Source of the DNA: Strigamia acuminata
Lineage: Eukaryota; Arthropoda; Chilopoda; Geophilomorpha; Linotaeniidae
Direction of reading: 5' to 3'
Assembly (NCBI GenBank): GCA_949358305.1
Contig: OX442316.1
Location: 1,984,001 to 2,048,000, forward strand
DNA: 64,000 bases
This document shows positions 1-11,321 of this stretch, in pieces (position 1 is the stretch's first letter; each line of letters opens with the position of its first letter). The notes under the pieces are model-generated. The model saw only the letters and a list, made by a program, of their open reading frames with translations. It had not been told where the DNA came from and ran no database searches. A program made the translations under genes and the position numbers.

Positions 1-1
1 T

Positions 2-1774
2 GTATATTGTATAGAGAAAACACCAGCATCCATTGAAGGAGTTATGCAAATTGAGAAAAAGTTGGGAGGCCAACTTTTGGATACGCCAGAGCCTATACAG
101 TTCCAAGATGGCGGATCAAGCCTGTGTCTTTGCCTTGAAAACTTGGGACCCGGCTGGAGGAGTAAAACTGGGGCAAATTACCAAGTATGGAATTAGTGGT
201 TTTTGGAAGTGATTTGGTCCTAATGTTGTTGTATTTTCAGGAAATTCCGTTTCGCCATGTGTGGAATTGCACCCAAAATTATCTACACTGCTCTTTTACG
301 TTGGAGCAAGTAGAACTATCGAAGTCGAAATTATCCTGTAGGATTCTTATACACCAGAAAGGAATCCAAGCCAACAGACAGGTATAAATAAAAACATCAA
401 CTGCCATTCTTTTCTCCTGAAACAAGAGTTTTGAGTACAATATTTGTTTACTCCACTATGTGTAAATCTAACTTTTGTTTCTTTTGTTTTAAGGTTTTGA
501 GCATAAACTGCCACGTTGGTAACAAAACACAACAAAGTCCTGCATTAGTCCATCCGCTGCGGACATCAACTGTCACATCTAGTTCTGGTTGCAGTTCTCT
601 AGTTACTCTGGAAGCGTCACAAACAGCGTTTAGGATATCTTCGCATTTAAGGAGAAAACTGAGACATTCTTTGGACCCACCAACACCTACTGGCCATGAC
701 TGGAGAATGTTGGCCATGTTGTTAAATGTTGATAGGTACAAAAATATAACTCCTTGCTAGTACTGTCAAACAGATACCTTGCCTGCCTCTCAATCAGGCG
801 ACAAAGTAACCGGTTAAAGTCCAGAAAAGAACTCGCTTAAGTAGAGTTGCAAGTGACTAGGCCTGTACGATTATTTTCCCAAGCGAATATGAATGCGATA
901 TGCAGTGTTGTATCTCGTCCACTAAATTGTGAACGCGTTCAAGTTCGCGTTCACAAACGTGTGAACGCGTTCGCATTCACTAAAATTTTTTTCAAAGTGA
1001 ACTAAGTTCAAGTTCATGAACTTGAATTAAAAGTTTACGTTCATTTATTCGATTTTTTTTTAGAAATTAAAATGTTTTTTGTTTCATTTTGTGGATTGCA
1101 GATGACAAAAAAAAAACACTTTTTTTTTTTAGTAAAGCAGTCCTTTGCATCGCTTTCATGGCTGTTTTAGTTGTAAATAATGATTAGAAATGAATGTTTT
1201 GATGATGAAAACGTCCACTAAACATTTAAACTAACATTTTTGCAACGTTTTCATCATCAAACATGGTGAATGGAAACTTCGTTCAAGTTCACTCCTAAAA
1301 ATAAACAAAGTTCGAATTTTTCGAAGTCGTTCGACACAACTCTGGCGATATGGCAGTCGAATACGCGATACACAAATCCAATCGCACAGGCCTACGAGCA
1401 ACCAAATCGACTCCTACTATCCCCATCGTGATAATTGGCTTAGCCGATGATGCGTTATCACGTGTCACCAATTATTCATATCAAAATGACACATTAGAGT
1501 CACCCGGTTTACAGCCCGGCTTAGACGCATAACTAATATATTTCTTTAACAATTTTGGACATCTGCCCGCAGCCTTATTGAAGGAACTTTTTTTCATTTC
1601 AGGTACATTAACTATTTTGCAACCAAGTCCAGTCCTACCGACCACATTTTGGACTTGTGGGAAGCACGCAACCGCGAAACCGGAGCCATAGCGGAGTTCC
1701 TCGGCTATCTACGCGCGATGGGCCGCGCCGAATTGGTGGTAGCAGTTGAAAAGGAAATGGGATCTTGGCTTTGA
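2..1774 (+). CDS. UNC5: Netrin receptor UNC5, C-terminal part (UPA and death domains), gene starts before window
   Basis: Four exons are visible: 2-184, 241-381, 494-735 and 1603-1774, all with GT-AG junctions and compatible phases. UNC5 is a single-pass netrin receptor for axon and cell repulsion; the cytoplasmic part carries ZU5, UPA and death domains. Exon 1 here ([20 protein letters not shown] onward) is the ZU5/UPA junction, exon 2 has the UPA signature [15 protein letters not shown], exon 3 ends in the start of the death domain ([16 protein letters not shown]), and the last exon completes it ([21 protein letters not shown]) and stops with TGA at 1772. The order and spacing match vertebrate and insect UNC5 closely. 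The gene is cut by the window edge, so the netrin-binding half is not seen. Intron 3 carries a MITE. Likely poly(A) signals lie at about 2175 and 2211. Confidence 0.93.
859..1393. mobile_element. MITE with imperfect terminal inverted repeats in UNC5 intron
   Basis: The ends are inverted copies: AGGCCTGTACGATT on the left and AATCGCACAGGCCT on the right, with weaker similarity continuing inward (both ends have an ATGCGATATG or GCGATATGGC stretch). TA flanks both GGCC ends, suggesting a TA target duplication as in Tc1/mariner-type elements. The inside is AT-rich with repeated GAACGCGTTC-type words and no credible coding sequence. Confidence 0.6.
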
Positions 1775-2744
1775 ACCCAAACGTTTGATCCGTGTGAATC
1801 TATGCAAATAGTTCTTGGGCATGCCTAGACTCAAAGACAGTCCCCAAGAAGAAGAAAGTGCAGTTTTTGGCGCCATCAATGCATTTAATAGTGTGTATTA
1901 CTACATCATGAGTTGAATTTTCAAACAAACATTGCCTTTACTAGTGTTTGGAGAATGGACTTTTGCAGGGAAGCGAGGAAAGCTCAATATCTCTGACCGG
2001 TCCGGTCTCCGGAGCGAAGATACTTGCCTATAAACATCCCTGGCTATTGAGTGTGATTAAGAAATGCAATGAATTTTTTTTTTCAGATTTATTTATGTGT
2101 TTAATCTATGTAGGTAAAAAAGTCACTTTTTTGGTTGTTGCATTGAAGGGTTTTCTAATGATAAGGAACATACAATAAATTGAATTTAAAGACAGTTGTT
2201 GAACGATTTGAATAAAGTATTTCTCATGTGTTATACAAATATATTTTTGGTTTCAATACTTTGTGGGCGAAACGTTCTTTAAAAAAAGGCATTTTAATGA
2301 CGTGTTGTGATTGGTTGACATCTATCGATGTCGGTTAGTTTCCTCAAAGCACGTTTTCTCTAAATCATGTTTTTGAGGTTTTATCTTCTCTTTTTCGTAT
2401 GCCCCCCAAACCTAACCTTATTCGATTTTAGCAACACATGTTCTAGGATGAAAAGTGTTATGTACTGTTTGTACTGGGTACGGATGAAAACCTATTGGTT
2501 TTATTAGAGATTGGTTTTTGGTAATCAAATATAAATGTTTGGTGATTTAAATGTGGCAGTGTGTTGCCAGATTTGGTCATTAGTTTAATGTCAACTGAAT
2601 GTCCACTTGTGGTCTGCATTTATTGATCACGATTACAAATCCAGATGTAGTCAGTTGTTGGTCATCGATTGGATATATTTATCAAGTCCACTTGTGGAGA
2701 AATAGTAGAACTAATCAATAACTGAGTATACGATCACACTGGAA
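1775..2744 (+). other. UNC5 3' untranslated region and intergenic DNA
   Basis: Downstream of the UNC5 stop there are AATAAA signals near 2175 and 2211. I see no further exon. From about 2590 to 2740 the phrase GTCCACTTGTGG occurs twice, a short duplication of unknown meaning. Confidence 0.5.
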
Positions 2745-3130
2745 AACACCAAAATCTTTTTATTTTTTTGTAAGTATTCTTTAGAAAAATTCAACATTTA
2801 AGAAATAATTCCAATTTTTTTTTTTTTTTAAATTTCGAAATTTTCATTTAAAATTCAAAATTTTCATTTATAATTCCAATTTTTTTTTTTTTTTAAATTT
2901 CGAAATTTTCATTTAAAATTCAAAATTTTCATTTATAATTCAAAATTTTCATTTAAAATTCAAAATTTTCATTTAAAATTCAAAATTTTCATTTAAAAAA
3001 ATTCAAAATTTTCATTTAAAAAAATTTAAAATTTTCATTTACAAAAATTCAAAATTTTCATTTACAAAAATTCAAAATTTTCATTTAAAAAAAATCAAAA
3101 TTTTCATTTAAAAATATTAAAAATTTTCAT
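2745..3130. repeat. Minisatellite, unit about 18-21 bp (ATTCAAAATTTTCATTTA)
   Basis: About 17 tandem copies of an AT-rich unit with core CAAAATTTTCATTTA. Early copies are separated by long T runs and later ones vary by runs of A. It lies just upstream of the MADF gene; ORFs here are only repeat translations. Confidence 0.85.
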
Positions 3131-3431
3131 TTGAAAACTTCTATAGGAAAAAAAAAAATTCAAACAAACAAACTCGAAATAATCATAGATTTATTCATTT
3201 ATTTGAACATTCTTTCAAAAAACATTTGTAATCCCAAGAAATTTAATCACCAAAAGCCTCCAACACAAAATTCTCCACAAACCAAATTCCAAATCTTCTC
3301 CCCAAATCCCAGCATCACTTCTTCCATCAAACTAATAAAAATCCCCAACATCAGATGGCAGCACCAACCAAACGACACCAACCCTTCGACCGGTCCCAAC
3401 CCATCTAAAATCCAAACAATCACTCGCCAAG

Positions 3432-5500
3432 ATGGACGCCACCAACTACAACCACACAGACAGCAGCAAGAAGAAACGACCAGCCAGACGCAAGCACCTG
3501 CACATCACAGCCCGGGCCTACCTGTGCAAAATGGTCAAGGATAGACCGGTGCTCTGGAAACGGAGCCATCCCCAATACAAGCGAAACAGCGCCCGCAATG
3601 CAGCCTGGGAAGAAATAGGCAGCGTCATGTCCTTGTCAGGTACGCTAGGACGAAAACAAACAATTATTTCCAACCGTTTTATTGCTTTTCTTCTTTTACT
3701 GCTTTTAGTCAAGGACATCAAAGGTTATTGGGCGTCGTTTCGCGAGCAGTACCGGTATAATTCCGGCAAATTAAAGAAAGGATTGTCGGCCGACAGCGAC
3801 GAGGAACAAGAAAGTGGCGTGGTGCTAAACGAGGACGAGTCTGAGTGTTTCGAGCAAGAGGAACTGCAACAGTGGGATTTGTGGGAGCATTACAAGTTCA
3901 TCGTGGAAGAGAATTCAACGCTAAAGTAATGTTTGAACGGCGCGAGGTGCATTTTAAAGCATTTGTTGTGTCACTAGTGGATTAAATGGCCAGATGGTCA
4001 TCAAAACTTGGTTGATTTGCGGGATTTGCGTCAAAATTCCGTTGAAAATGTTTTAGTTTTACGGTGACGGAATTATCATAACATTTTACTTAAGCACAGA
4101 AATGAGTGTTTTGGATAAAGGTTCATTCCCAGGAATTCCCGGGAATTTTTGCAATTTTTCACTTCCTGTTTCCCTGGGAAAATGTTTTAATTTCCCGGGT
4201 TGTACACGACATGAACGTGCATATTTTGGATGTACCGTATTACTTCACATTAAGCCACATGCCGGTGTAGTGCGAGTTATACCGGCATGCCGATAAACCT
4301 CGTTTTTAACGGCATGCCGGTGTAAGTGAGAACAAATTTTTCTAAATGAGAATTTGGTTAAAACAAGCATAAAATCCTTTTTAGATGTCCAAAATGTAAG
4401 AAATTACTTTGTATTTCTATAAATTTACCCAGATTTTAGTACAAATCTATAGAAAATTAGAATAACTTAAATTTTAGGCCGAAAAACCAACATAATTATT
4501 CATCCGGGCCCTTTAAAATAAAAAAAACAAAAAACCCACTTTTTCACTTATACCGGCATGCCGGTATAAACTTTTTGTGCCAATTTTAAATACCTGGTAA
4601 ACACATGCCCAACGGCGTGCCGCTTTATGTGAGGTAATACGGTACGTGAATGCTGCATACATGAAACGTTCTTGTCGATTGTCGCATGCACGTTTCATCG
4701 CATTTGCATTCAAGTGAAATTGTATTGCTAAGTATTTTGAAATGCATTGGGTTTCGCGAGAATGCTTTTCGTAATACATTTTTGCGTGCTCTAGGTATGT
4801 AAATGATAATATATTTTGTAAAATGTGTTATGAAATGCGTTTCCAATATTATTATCTGTCACATGTGAAAGCAATTTTTCGATTTTGTGCAGGACAAAGC
4901 CGCCATTCTCGCAAAGGCCGTGCAACAAGTGTCACCAAGCGGAACCGATGGAATCGGCATCTAGCGAAAGCAACGTGCAAACATCGGACGTTAATTCCGG
5001 TCTGGTGGACGACAGTGCTTCTAGTTCAGGGTACAACGACATAAACAGTATACTTGACGTTACCCTCGCCTGCGACGACGAAGAAGACGCCGCGCGGTGC
5101 AACAACAATGGCAAAAGGCCGAACACTTCACAAGCGAACAGATCAAACACATCCAACTATAAAAACGTAAAAAAAGCGTCAAGCGTCAATTTGACGGCTC
5201 TAATTTTCGTTTTTCAATTTTCAGAGTTTCAACAACACTCCAGGGCCGAAACAATGTCAAACTTCGGACACGACGGACGTGGGCTTAGCTATAGCAAGTG
5301 CGGTCAACACGTTCACGAGCTACATGCAGCGGAAAGAAACGGTCGACCGGCACCGGACGCATCACTCGGCCTTGTTCTATGCGCTAGGGTTCATCGAAAC
5401 ACAGTTAGAAAAGTTATCGGAGATAAAGAGACAGGAGTTGCTACAGAAATTCATGCAAATGTGCTTTGAAGCCGTCAGGCAACAGTCAAACAAACAATAG
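3432..5500 (+). CDS. MADF-BESS domain protein, probable DNA-binding partner of a Harbinger transposon
   Basis: Four exons: 3432-3639, 3709-3925, 4893-5166 and 5225-5500, giving about 324 residues with consistent phases. Residues about 10-110 form a MADF (Myb/SANT-like) domain: RAYLCKMVKDRPVLWKRSHP, then AAWEEIGSVM, then VKDIKGYWASFREQYR. The middle is acidic and polar. The C-terminus (SALFYALGFIETQLEKLSEI and following) resembles a BESS protein-interaction motif. MADF proteins bind DNA; PIF/Harbinger elements commonly encode a Myb/MADF-type protein next to the transposase, and the transposase here lies convergent 560 bp away. The exon 2 donor (AAA|GTAATG) overlaps a TAA stop, so retention of intron 3 would give a 165-residue MADF-only product. 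Intron 3 carries a MITE. It could also be an ordinary host MADF gene. Confidence 0.82.
4235..4642. mobile_element. MITE, TACCGTA superfamily, CCGGCATGCCGG subtype
   Basis: Terminal inverted repeats read CCGTATTACTTCACATTAAG on the left and CTTTATGTGAGGTAATACGG on the right, flanked by TA on both sides. The interior has several copies of a palindromic word related to ACCGGCATGCCGGT. It lies in intron 3 of the MADF gene. Non-coding and non-autonomous. Confidence 0.8.
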
Positions 5501-5519
5501 TGGTTTTTTTTAAGAAATT

Positions 5520-5660
5520 ATTTGTTTTTTGTGTAAATCAACATTGTTTCATTGCATTAAAAGTCAGTCATAATTGTTGCATTGCATTGAAAATCAACAA
5601 CAATTGTTTCATTACATTGAAAATCAATAACCATTGTTACATTGCATTGAAAGTCAATGC
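5520..5660. repeat. Short tandem repeat, unit about 35-37 bp
   Basis: About four degenerate copies containing ATTGTTTCATTGCATTGAAA and AAATCAA. It begins right after the MADF stop codon. No coding function is seen. Confidence 0.65.
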
Positions 5661-5675
5661 CAATGCATATTTTGA

Positions 5676-5740
5676 TCCGGTACGTCAGGGTTGGACTGGA
5701 AACAAATTTAGTACTGGGAAATCTGGATATGCCGCCGGGC
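5676..5740. repeat. Dispersed repeat fragment (GGTTGGACTGG... family)
   Basis: The phrase GGTTGGACTGGAAACAAATT recurs near 27170 and 41808 with small changes, each time followed by a GGGAA-rich stretch and a CGGGC motif. This marks a dispersed repeat whose full length I cannot define. Confidence 0.6.
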
Positions 5741-5762
5741 CGCGCCAGCCCAGCACTGAATA

Positions 5763-5990
5763 CTGTAAAGCCTCAATTAAACGCCTGGAGGTTTATTTAT
5801 TTTTTTAGATTTGAACCCCGATGCTTATTCGGACCCGGCTAATTTTCAGGAAATGATAATTTTTTTTCCAACAAATTGGTTTTTCTCCCCTAAAAATAGG
5901 TGGTTTCTATTAGCCCCGGCGTTTATTTGGATCCGGCGGTTATTCCCGATCACCCTTATAGCCACCCGGCGCCAATTTGAAGCTTTACGG
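5763..5990. mobile_element. MITE, TACCGTA superfamily, GGCGTTTA subtype
   Basis: The left end reads TACTGTAAAGCCTCAATTAA followed by ACGCC. The right end, read inverted, is CACCGTAAAGCTTCAAATTG followed by GCGCC. Inside there are repeated words of the form CCCGGCGTTTATTTGGATCC and GCTTATTCGGACCCGGC. The same word family occurs in the element at 39007. It separates the convergent MADF and transposase genes. Confidence 0.7.
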
Positions 5991-6059
5991 TGGTTGCAAT
6001 TTCTGCTACGAGTATTATATTCGATGTGTAAATGTGTAAGTATTGTTTGCGGTACCTTT

Positions 6060-9000
6060 TTAGGTGGTGAAGCTGTTCATTAGAATTTGGCGGGTTTCGT
6101 TGGCAGATTCGGTTGTTTCGTCTCTCGGGGTGTAGAAAGCGACTCGGGAGTTGAGCATTGAATTGGACGCTGAATCCAGTCTCCATTCGCCTACAGACGG
6201 AAGGAAGATTGATTAATTGTTTTTCTTTAGTTGGGAGAATTGATTTACCGTTTATTAAGTTGTTTTGGTGTTTGTGGTCGGCGAATTGCAGCGGACAGTA
6301 GTCGTGGTGCGTGGGTTGAGTTACGAGGTAGTTGTGTAGGACGCAACATGCTTTGACGATTAGTTTGGCGCGGTCAGGTTTGAGGACTAGGCGTTTGGAT
6401 AGGCATCGCCATTTCGATGCTAGGATTCCAAATGCGTTTTCTATGGCTAAGTTGGCGTGGTTTAGTCTGGAGAATACCATAAAACCTCGCGTACAGTGCG
6501 AAATATTTATTACGATTTTAGGACCTCTAATTGGGGGGGTCGCACTATACGCGCATAATAAAAAAAATTAATAAAAAAATGTAACGTACATATTACGGAC
6601 GTATAACTTACGTATTACGGACATATAACTTACGTTTATCCATATTTCTATGTATATATTGTATATATATGTGATAGGAATGGGGAGTTAAAATTGCATA
6701 GAATAAAGTGGAATTTCTTAAAAGAGTTTTGAGAAACTTGTAGATAGTCAATAAGATTTTTTCGGGTGTTATTGACGTTTGATCAAAATTTGTCAAATTT
6801 CATCAAAATTTGTCAAATTCGATCAAAATTTGTCAAATTCGACCAAAATTTGTCAAATTCGATCAAAATTTGTCAAATTCGATCAAAATTTGTCAAATTC
6901 GATCAAAATTTGTCAAATTCGATCAAAATTTGTCAAATTCGATCAAAATTTGTCAAATTCGATCTAAATTTGTCAAATTCGATCTAAATTTGTCAAATTT
7001 GATCAAAATGTTTCAAATTCGATCAAAATTTGTCAAATTTGATCAAAATTGATAAGTAATAAAATTTAGTCGAAAATTGATTAAATTTAGTCGAAAATTG
7101 ATTAAATTTAGTCGAAAATTAATAAAATTTAGTCGAAAATTAATAAAATTTAGTCGAAAATTAATAAAATTTAGTCGAAAATTAATAAAATTTAGTCGAA
7201 AATTAATAAAATTTAGTCGAAAATTAATAAAATTTAGTCGAAAATTAATAAAATTTAGTCGAAAATTAATAAAATTTAATCGAAAATTAATAAAATTTAG
7301 TCGACAATTAATTAAATTTAGTCGAGAATTAAAAGCAGAATAATCAATGTTGAATACCTATCATTGAACATCACTTCCTTCCACGACAATTCTTCATCTC
7401 CCGACCGAAACGCTTTCATCACTCGGCTACTCAACGGACATGCATCATCCGTTACAAACACAAACGGCGAATTGCCTTCCCCGCCGAACGTCCGCTCGTG
7501 CGGCAACCCCAGCACATTATCAACCGAATCCAACCGCTTCCCGAAGCTAGTCCTCGAAAAATCAACGCAGTCTGCCGCGCTGTCACACGTAGCCACATCG
7601 CAATGAATGAACCGGTAGTGCGCATCCGCGACACCCGTCACAAGAATCCTAGAAGCGTTCTAAAATGCAAAGAAATAGAAAAATTAATCAATTTTCCTCC
7701 TTTTTAAAGAAAAATCAACGACCGTCGTCTCCCGAATGTAACACCACGTTGTATGTATTGAAATTTAATTGGAATTTACAAATTTAATCAAACTAGAATC
7801 AAAACACTTACAAGGATTCTGTTAAATTCGAATATATTTGGTACGATACTTCTGAAATCAGACAAAATTGGTCAAAATTAAATACAATTTGTCTGATTTT
7901 GATCAAAATTACGTACAATTTGTCTGATTTTGATCAAAATTATGTACAATTGGTCTGATTTTGATCAAAATTATGTACAATTGGTCTGACTTTGATCAAA
8001 ATCATGTGCAATTGGTCTGATTTTATTCAAAATTATGAACAATAGCCTGATTTTGATCAAAATTAAGCAAAATTAGTCTGATTTTGATCAAAGTTAAGCA
8101 AAATTAGTCTGATTTTGATCAAAATTAAGCAAAATTAGTCTGATTTTGATCAAAATTAAGCAAAATTAGTCTGATTTTGATCAAAATTAAGCAAAATTAG
8201 TCTGATTTTGATCAAAATTAAGCAAAATTAGTTTGATTTTATAAAAATTGAGCAAAACATGCATGTTATTGATCAAAATTAAGCAAAACATGCATGTTAT
8301 TGATCAAAATTAAGCAAAACATGCATGTTGTTGATCAAATTTAAGCAAAACATGCATGTTATTGATCAAAACCAAGCAAAATTCGTCGATATTTTAGCCA
8401 TATTCGGGGAAAGACGACAGGACGGAACGAGCCCTTCTACGAACGACCCAAATTACCGAACACACGGTTTGGTAGTTCCGCGGGTACTCGATATCGACGT
8501 ATTTTCCACCGATGGCTCCCAAACAGCGCGGAAAATTCCACAAAACGTCGAATTCTCCCGCAACCCGCAACCAGCTTTGTTCGGACGTCACCCGCGCCAA
8601 CTCCGGCTTCAAACCGTTTATAACGGCCAAGCAAACTTCGTCCAATATGACTCCGAGCACCTGTTTGCTGATGTGGTGCTTCTGCGCCAACTGTTTCTGT
8701 TGGATGCTGTTCGCAAGAAAATCAAGCGTGATTGCCAGCCGGTGCAAATCACTGATCCGGTCGGGCCGCTTCGATTTTCTACTGATCATAAATGGCTGAA
8801 TTTTCGACGCGATTTCGACGAAGGTTTCTTCGCTCATGTGGAAATTCTCAGGCGAGAAATTTGTTGCAGTCGATCGTACCTTGAAAAAAATTTTTTTTTA
8901 AAAATTAGTTTTATTTTATTTTTTATTTTATTTTGGTAAGTACTGACGTCATTGGTGTTTTGGGCTTTTATTGGTCGGTGTTTGAGGTATGGTTGGACCA

Positions 9001-9148
9001 GGAAACGTTTTTTCTTCTTCTTTGTGGTTTGTGTGGTTGTGGTTAAATATGCAGTTGCTAAAAGCGTGATTAAATGACACGTGTCTGAGAAGTGTTCGTC
9101 GTCTGTTTCGTGATCTCTGTATCGGGTGTGTTCGCCGGCAGCCGCCAT
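6060..9148 (-). CDS. PIF/Harbinger transposase, five exons, first catalytic Asp replaced by Gly
   Basis: Exons on the minus strand: 9148-8948, 8879-8457, 7659-7358, 6466-6249, 6190-6060; all junctions are GT-AG and phases agree, giving about 424 residues. Harbinger DDE transposases cut and paste DNA. Recognisable blocks in order: the N-terminal RFLVQPYLKHRP, the helical MSEETFVEIASKIQPFM, the first catalytic block FPRCLGAIGGKYVDIEYP, VADAHYRF, VTDDACPL (second Asp), RLNHANLAIENAFGILASKW (catalytic Glu) and the C-terminal GEWR motif. In the family the first block reads GAIDGK; here the Asp codon is GGT (Gly), one base from GAT, so catalysis should be lost. The long open frame across five exons argues against rapid decay. 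Introns 2 and 3 are full of minisatellites. It could be a domesticated HARBI1-like gene or an inactive element. Confidence 0.85.
6488..6553. mobile_element. 66-bp hairpin element with 14-bp inverted ends
   Basis: CGCGTACAGTGCGA at the left and TCGCACTATACGCG at the right are near-perfect inverted repeats around a short AT-rich core and a run of seven G. It sits in the transposase intron just upstream (minus sense) of the acceptor at 6467. It looks like a very short MITE or its remnant. Confidence 0.6.
6776..7052. repeat. 20-bp minisatellite (GATCAAAATTTGTCAAATTC)
   Basis: About 13 near-perfect tandem copies of GATCAAAATTTGTCAAATTC within transposase intron 3. The long ORFs in all three plus-strand frames are repeat translations. 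Confidence 0.95.
7058..7335. repeat. 21-bp minisatellite (AATAAAATTTAGTCGAAAAT)
   Basis: About 13 tandem copies of a 21-bp unit beginning AATAAAATTTAGTCGAAA, directly abutting the preceding 20-bp array and ending about 20 bp from the donor of transposase exon 3. The 88-residue ORF over it is a repeat translation. Confidence 0.95.
7850..8385. repeat. 31-bp minisatellite family in transposase intron 2
   Basis: About 17 tandem copies of units with core TCTGATTTTGATCAAAATTA, in three sub-blocks that differ in the variable half (GTACAATTTG, then AGCAAAATTAG, then AGCAAAACATGCATGTTATT). It shares the GATCAAAATT core with the array at 6776, suggesting a common origin or repeated gene conversion. 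Confidence 0.92.
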
Positions 9149-10720
9149 TTGCAGAGGTTACGTCATTCTGTCTAATCTGGATAGAGATCGATGCTAGGGC
9201 AACGCGCTAGGAACAGCACGATGCCCGAATGTTTTCTTGGTTTTGTGTTGTTGTTGTTGTAAATTGCGATTTTCATTTTTTTGTTGTTTTTTTCCTTCTT
9301 TTTTTTAGTTGTTTGTAATTGGAGACTTAATTAATTAATTATTATAATTAAGTTTCAGTGGAGAAAAACCGGTTCCAAATTTATTTCATTGATTTTTCTC
9401 TATTATTAAATAATAATGCGGAAGCAAATGGATTATGTAATATCAATTATGTCTGGCGAACATCCCATTCCTTAAATAAAAAAAATATTATGGAATGAGT
9501 TCTGGTTTCCTCTATCTCAATGGAACTGGCCACTGGCCACGGCCAGGGAAAATTAAATTCCAATTGTACGAGGTTGATTTTGGGCGTTTTGCGCATTGAA
9601 AACTGCATGTAAACACCTGTGCATGCGAAAATTAAAAACTTCGATCGGAATATTGTCGAATCTTCGTATTATCGACACTCAGTACCGAAAACGGTGTAAA
9701 ATGAGCTAAAACTCGATTTCCGAGGTCGGAATTTGATTTGTTTAGGGGCTGAAATAGACCGACAATCATTTTGTTATTTCAGATAATCAAAATGCATTAT
9801 GGGTAATTCACATGTGACGTCATGTTTTCCAGAAAGCTAATGGAATGTAAATGCCACACGGTTAGCTGGATAAATAAAATCCGAATTTTAACATATCTGG
9901 ACAACTGAGTATGTAAACATGGTAATTGTTTCCGGTTCTGCAATTTTGTCCCGATTTTTTATTTCCAAAATTTAGTGGCTGTGCTCGCTTCCCTGCATTA
10001 TGCAATGCACTTGCTGTCTTGTTTATTCATGATGCTGGTTTAGCAGCGCGCCTAATGTTTTTGCGTAATAACACACATTGTTTCGTTGACCTTGCCAATG
10101 ACTGGACCTTTCGTTATGACTTTAAATGAGAACTTTCAACATAATATCGAAACGTGTGACCAGCTGCCGACGCAGGCTGATCACTTACCTGCAATACAGG
10201 GCACTTAGTACAGCTCTTGCGCACCTAGTGTTTCTCGTCCCTCGTCCCATCAGTCAAAAGACTACTTCTGTGACCGCAGTCACCATTGCCCAATGGTTCA
10301 TTCGATTTAACCAGCTTTGTGTAATTTGTTTTTTAATTTTCCTAGAAGTAGAATATGAAAGCAATAACCACGATAACCTTTACACCAACACATCTGAATA
10401 TTCTTCATTTCCTAAATTTTTTTTTATTGCCGTGTTTTCGGAACCCTAAAAGTATAAACAAAAATGTTACTTTGTTTTGTTGGTTATGTCATTTTTATTA
10501 AATTTTCTGTTTACATTGGCCACAATACACAGAAATAATAATAATAAGTATTGTTTATTACTGCCTCATTGGGCTCTGTCAACTCCAACAATCAAAACCT
10601 ACAAGAGGATGTAGACAGGAGTGTGGTATTGTGTTTGTGATGCCCACTCGTAATTTCAAATAATTATACTAAAATTTCTTCACTTTGTCAAACAAAAATA
10701 CAATGAACCACAACGAATTT
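9149..10720. other. Intergenic DNA, no gene recognised
   Basis: AT-rich sequence between the transposase and the next gene. I see no conserved reading frame. The plus ORFs near 9926 and 10126 lack any recognisable motif and have no clear splice context. Confidence 0.4.
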
Positions 10721-10729
10721 GTTACATCC

Positions 10730-10925
10730 AAAAATGCATTTTCTTTTTCTAAACACGCATTAAAATTTTTTTTTATTATCGAAAATCCGTTTTTTTGTGC
10801 CTGAAAATGCATTTTTTGTCCAAAAATGCATTTTTTGTGTCCGAAAATGCATTTTTTGTGTCCGAAAATGCATTTTTTGCGTCCCAAAATGCATTTTTTG
10901 TCCGAAAATGCATTTTTTTGTTCAG
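10730..10925. repeat. Minisatellite, GTCCGAAAATGCATTTTTTG units
   Basis: About six to seven tandem copies, 20-24 bp each, containing the palindromic AAAATGCATTTT. The minus-strand ORF over it (repeated FGHKKCI) is a repeat translation. Confidence 0.9.
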
Positions 10926-10935
10926 TATTTATTTT

Positions 10936-11178
10936 TCATAAAAAGGCATTTCTTTGAAGGGACAGCGACAACATAGCCAAAAAACAGGAAAGGCGCACAA
11001 AACCCTGCAAACAGCCGACAAATAATTTTCTTTCGGACTTTCTTCCCTCGTCGCCGAACCATTGTCGCTCCATCTGCTGATAAGACGCGTGCAGCTGTTT
11101 GACATTGATCACCGAAGACGTCACCAGCGTGCCACGCCCATATTCGAGAGACGCGTTGAGGGTGGGAGCCATGGCCAC
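10936..11178 (-). other. Possible first exon of an unrecognised minus-strand gene
   Basis: The stretch is more GC-rich than its surroundings and is open on the minus strand, from an ATG at about 11172 (MAPTLNASLEYGRG and on) to about 10936. It lies divergent from the exon starting at 11322 and so could be one side of a bidirectional promoter. I recognise no family and find no matching downstream exon, so this is only a candidate. Confidence 0.2.
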
Positions 11179-11321
11179 ATGGGGATGAGTCGGTGATTCC
11201 GTTCTTGCGCGTGCAATGCACGTGCAGGTGTCATTTCTCCAGCACCCATAGTCCCGCGCTACTCGGTTTTACATTTGCTCGAGTGTCCGTTGCTGTACCG
11301 CGGCAAAGCCGATGCAGTGAA

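Noticed and set aside
3131-3544. 137-residue ORF overlapping the MADF start
   Set aside because: It is low-complexity Asn/Pro/Gln sequence out of frame with the MADF domain and starts in the minisatellite.
6766-7343. Long plus-strand ORFs with repeated KICQIRSKFVKFDQ or KLIKFSR motifs
   Set aside because: They are translations of 20- and 21-bp tandem repeats lying in an intron, not proteins.
8325-8939. 204-residue plus-strand ORF
   Set aside because: Antisense to the transposase exon at 8879-8457, whose minus-strand protein is clearly the real one.
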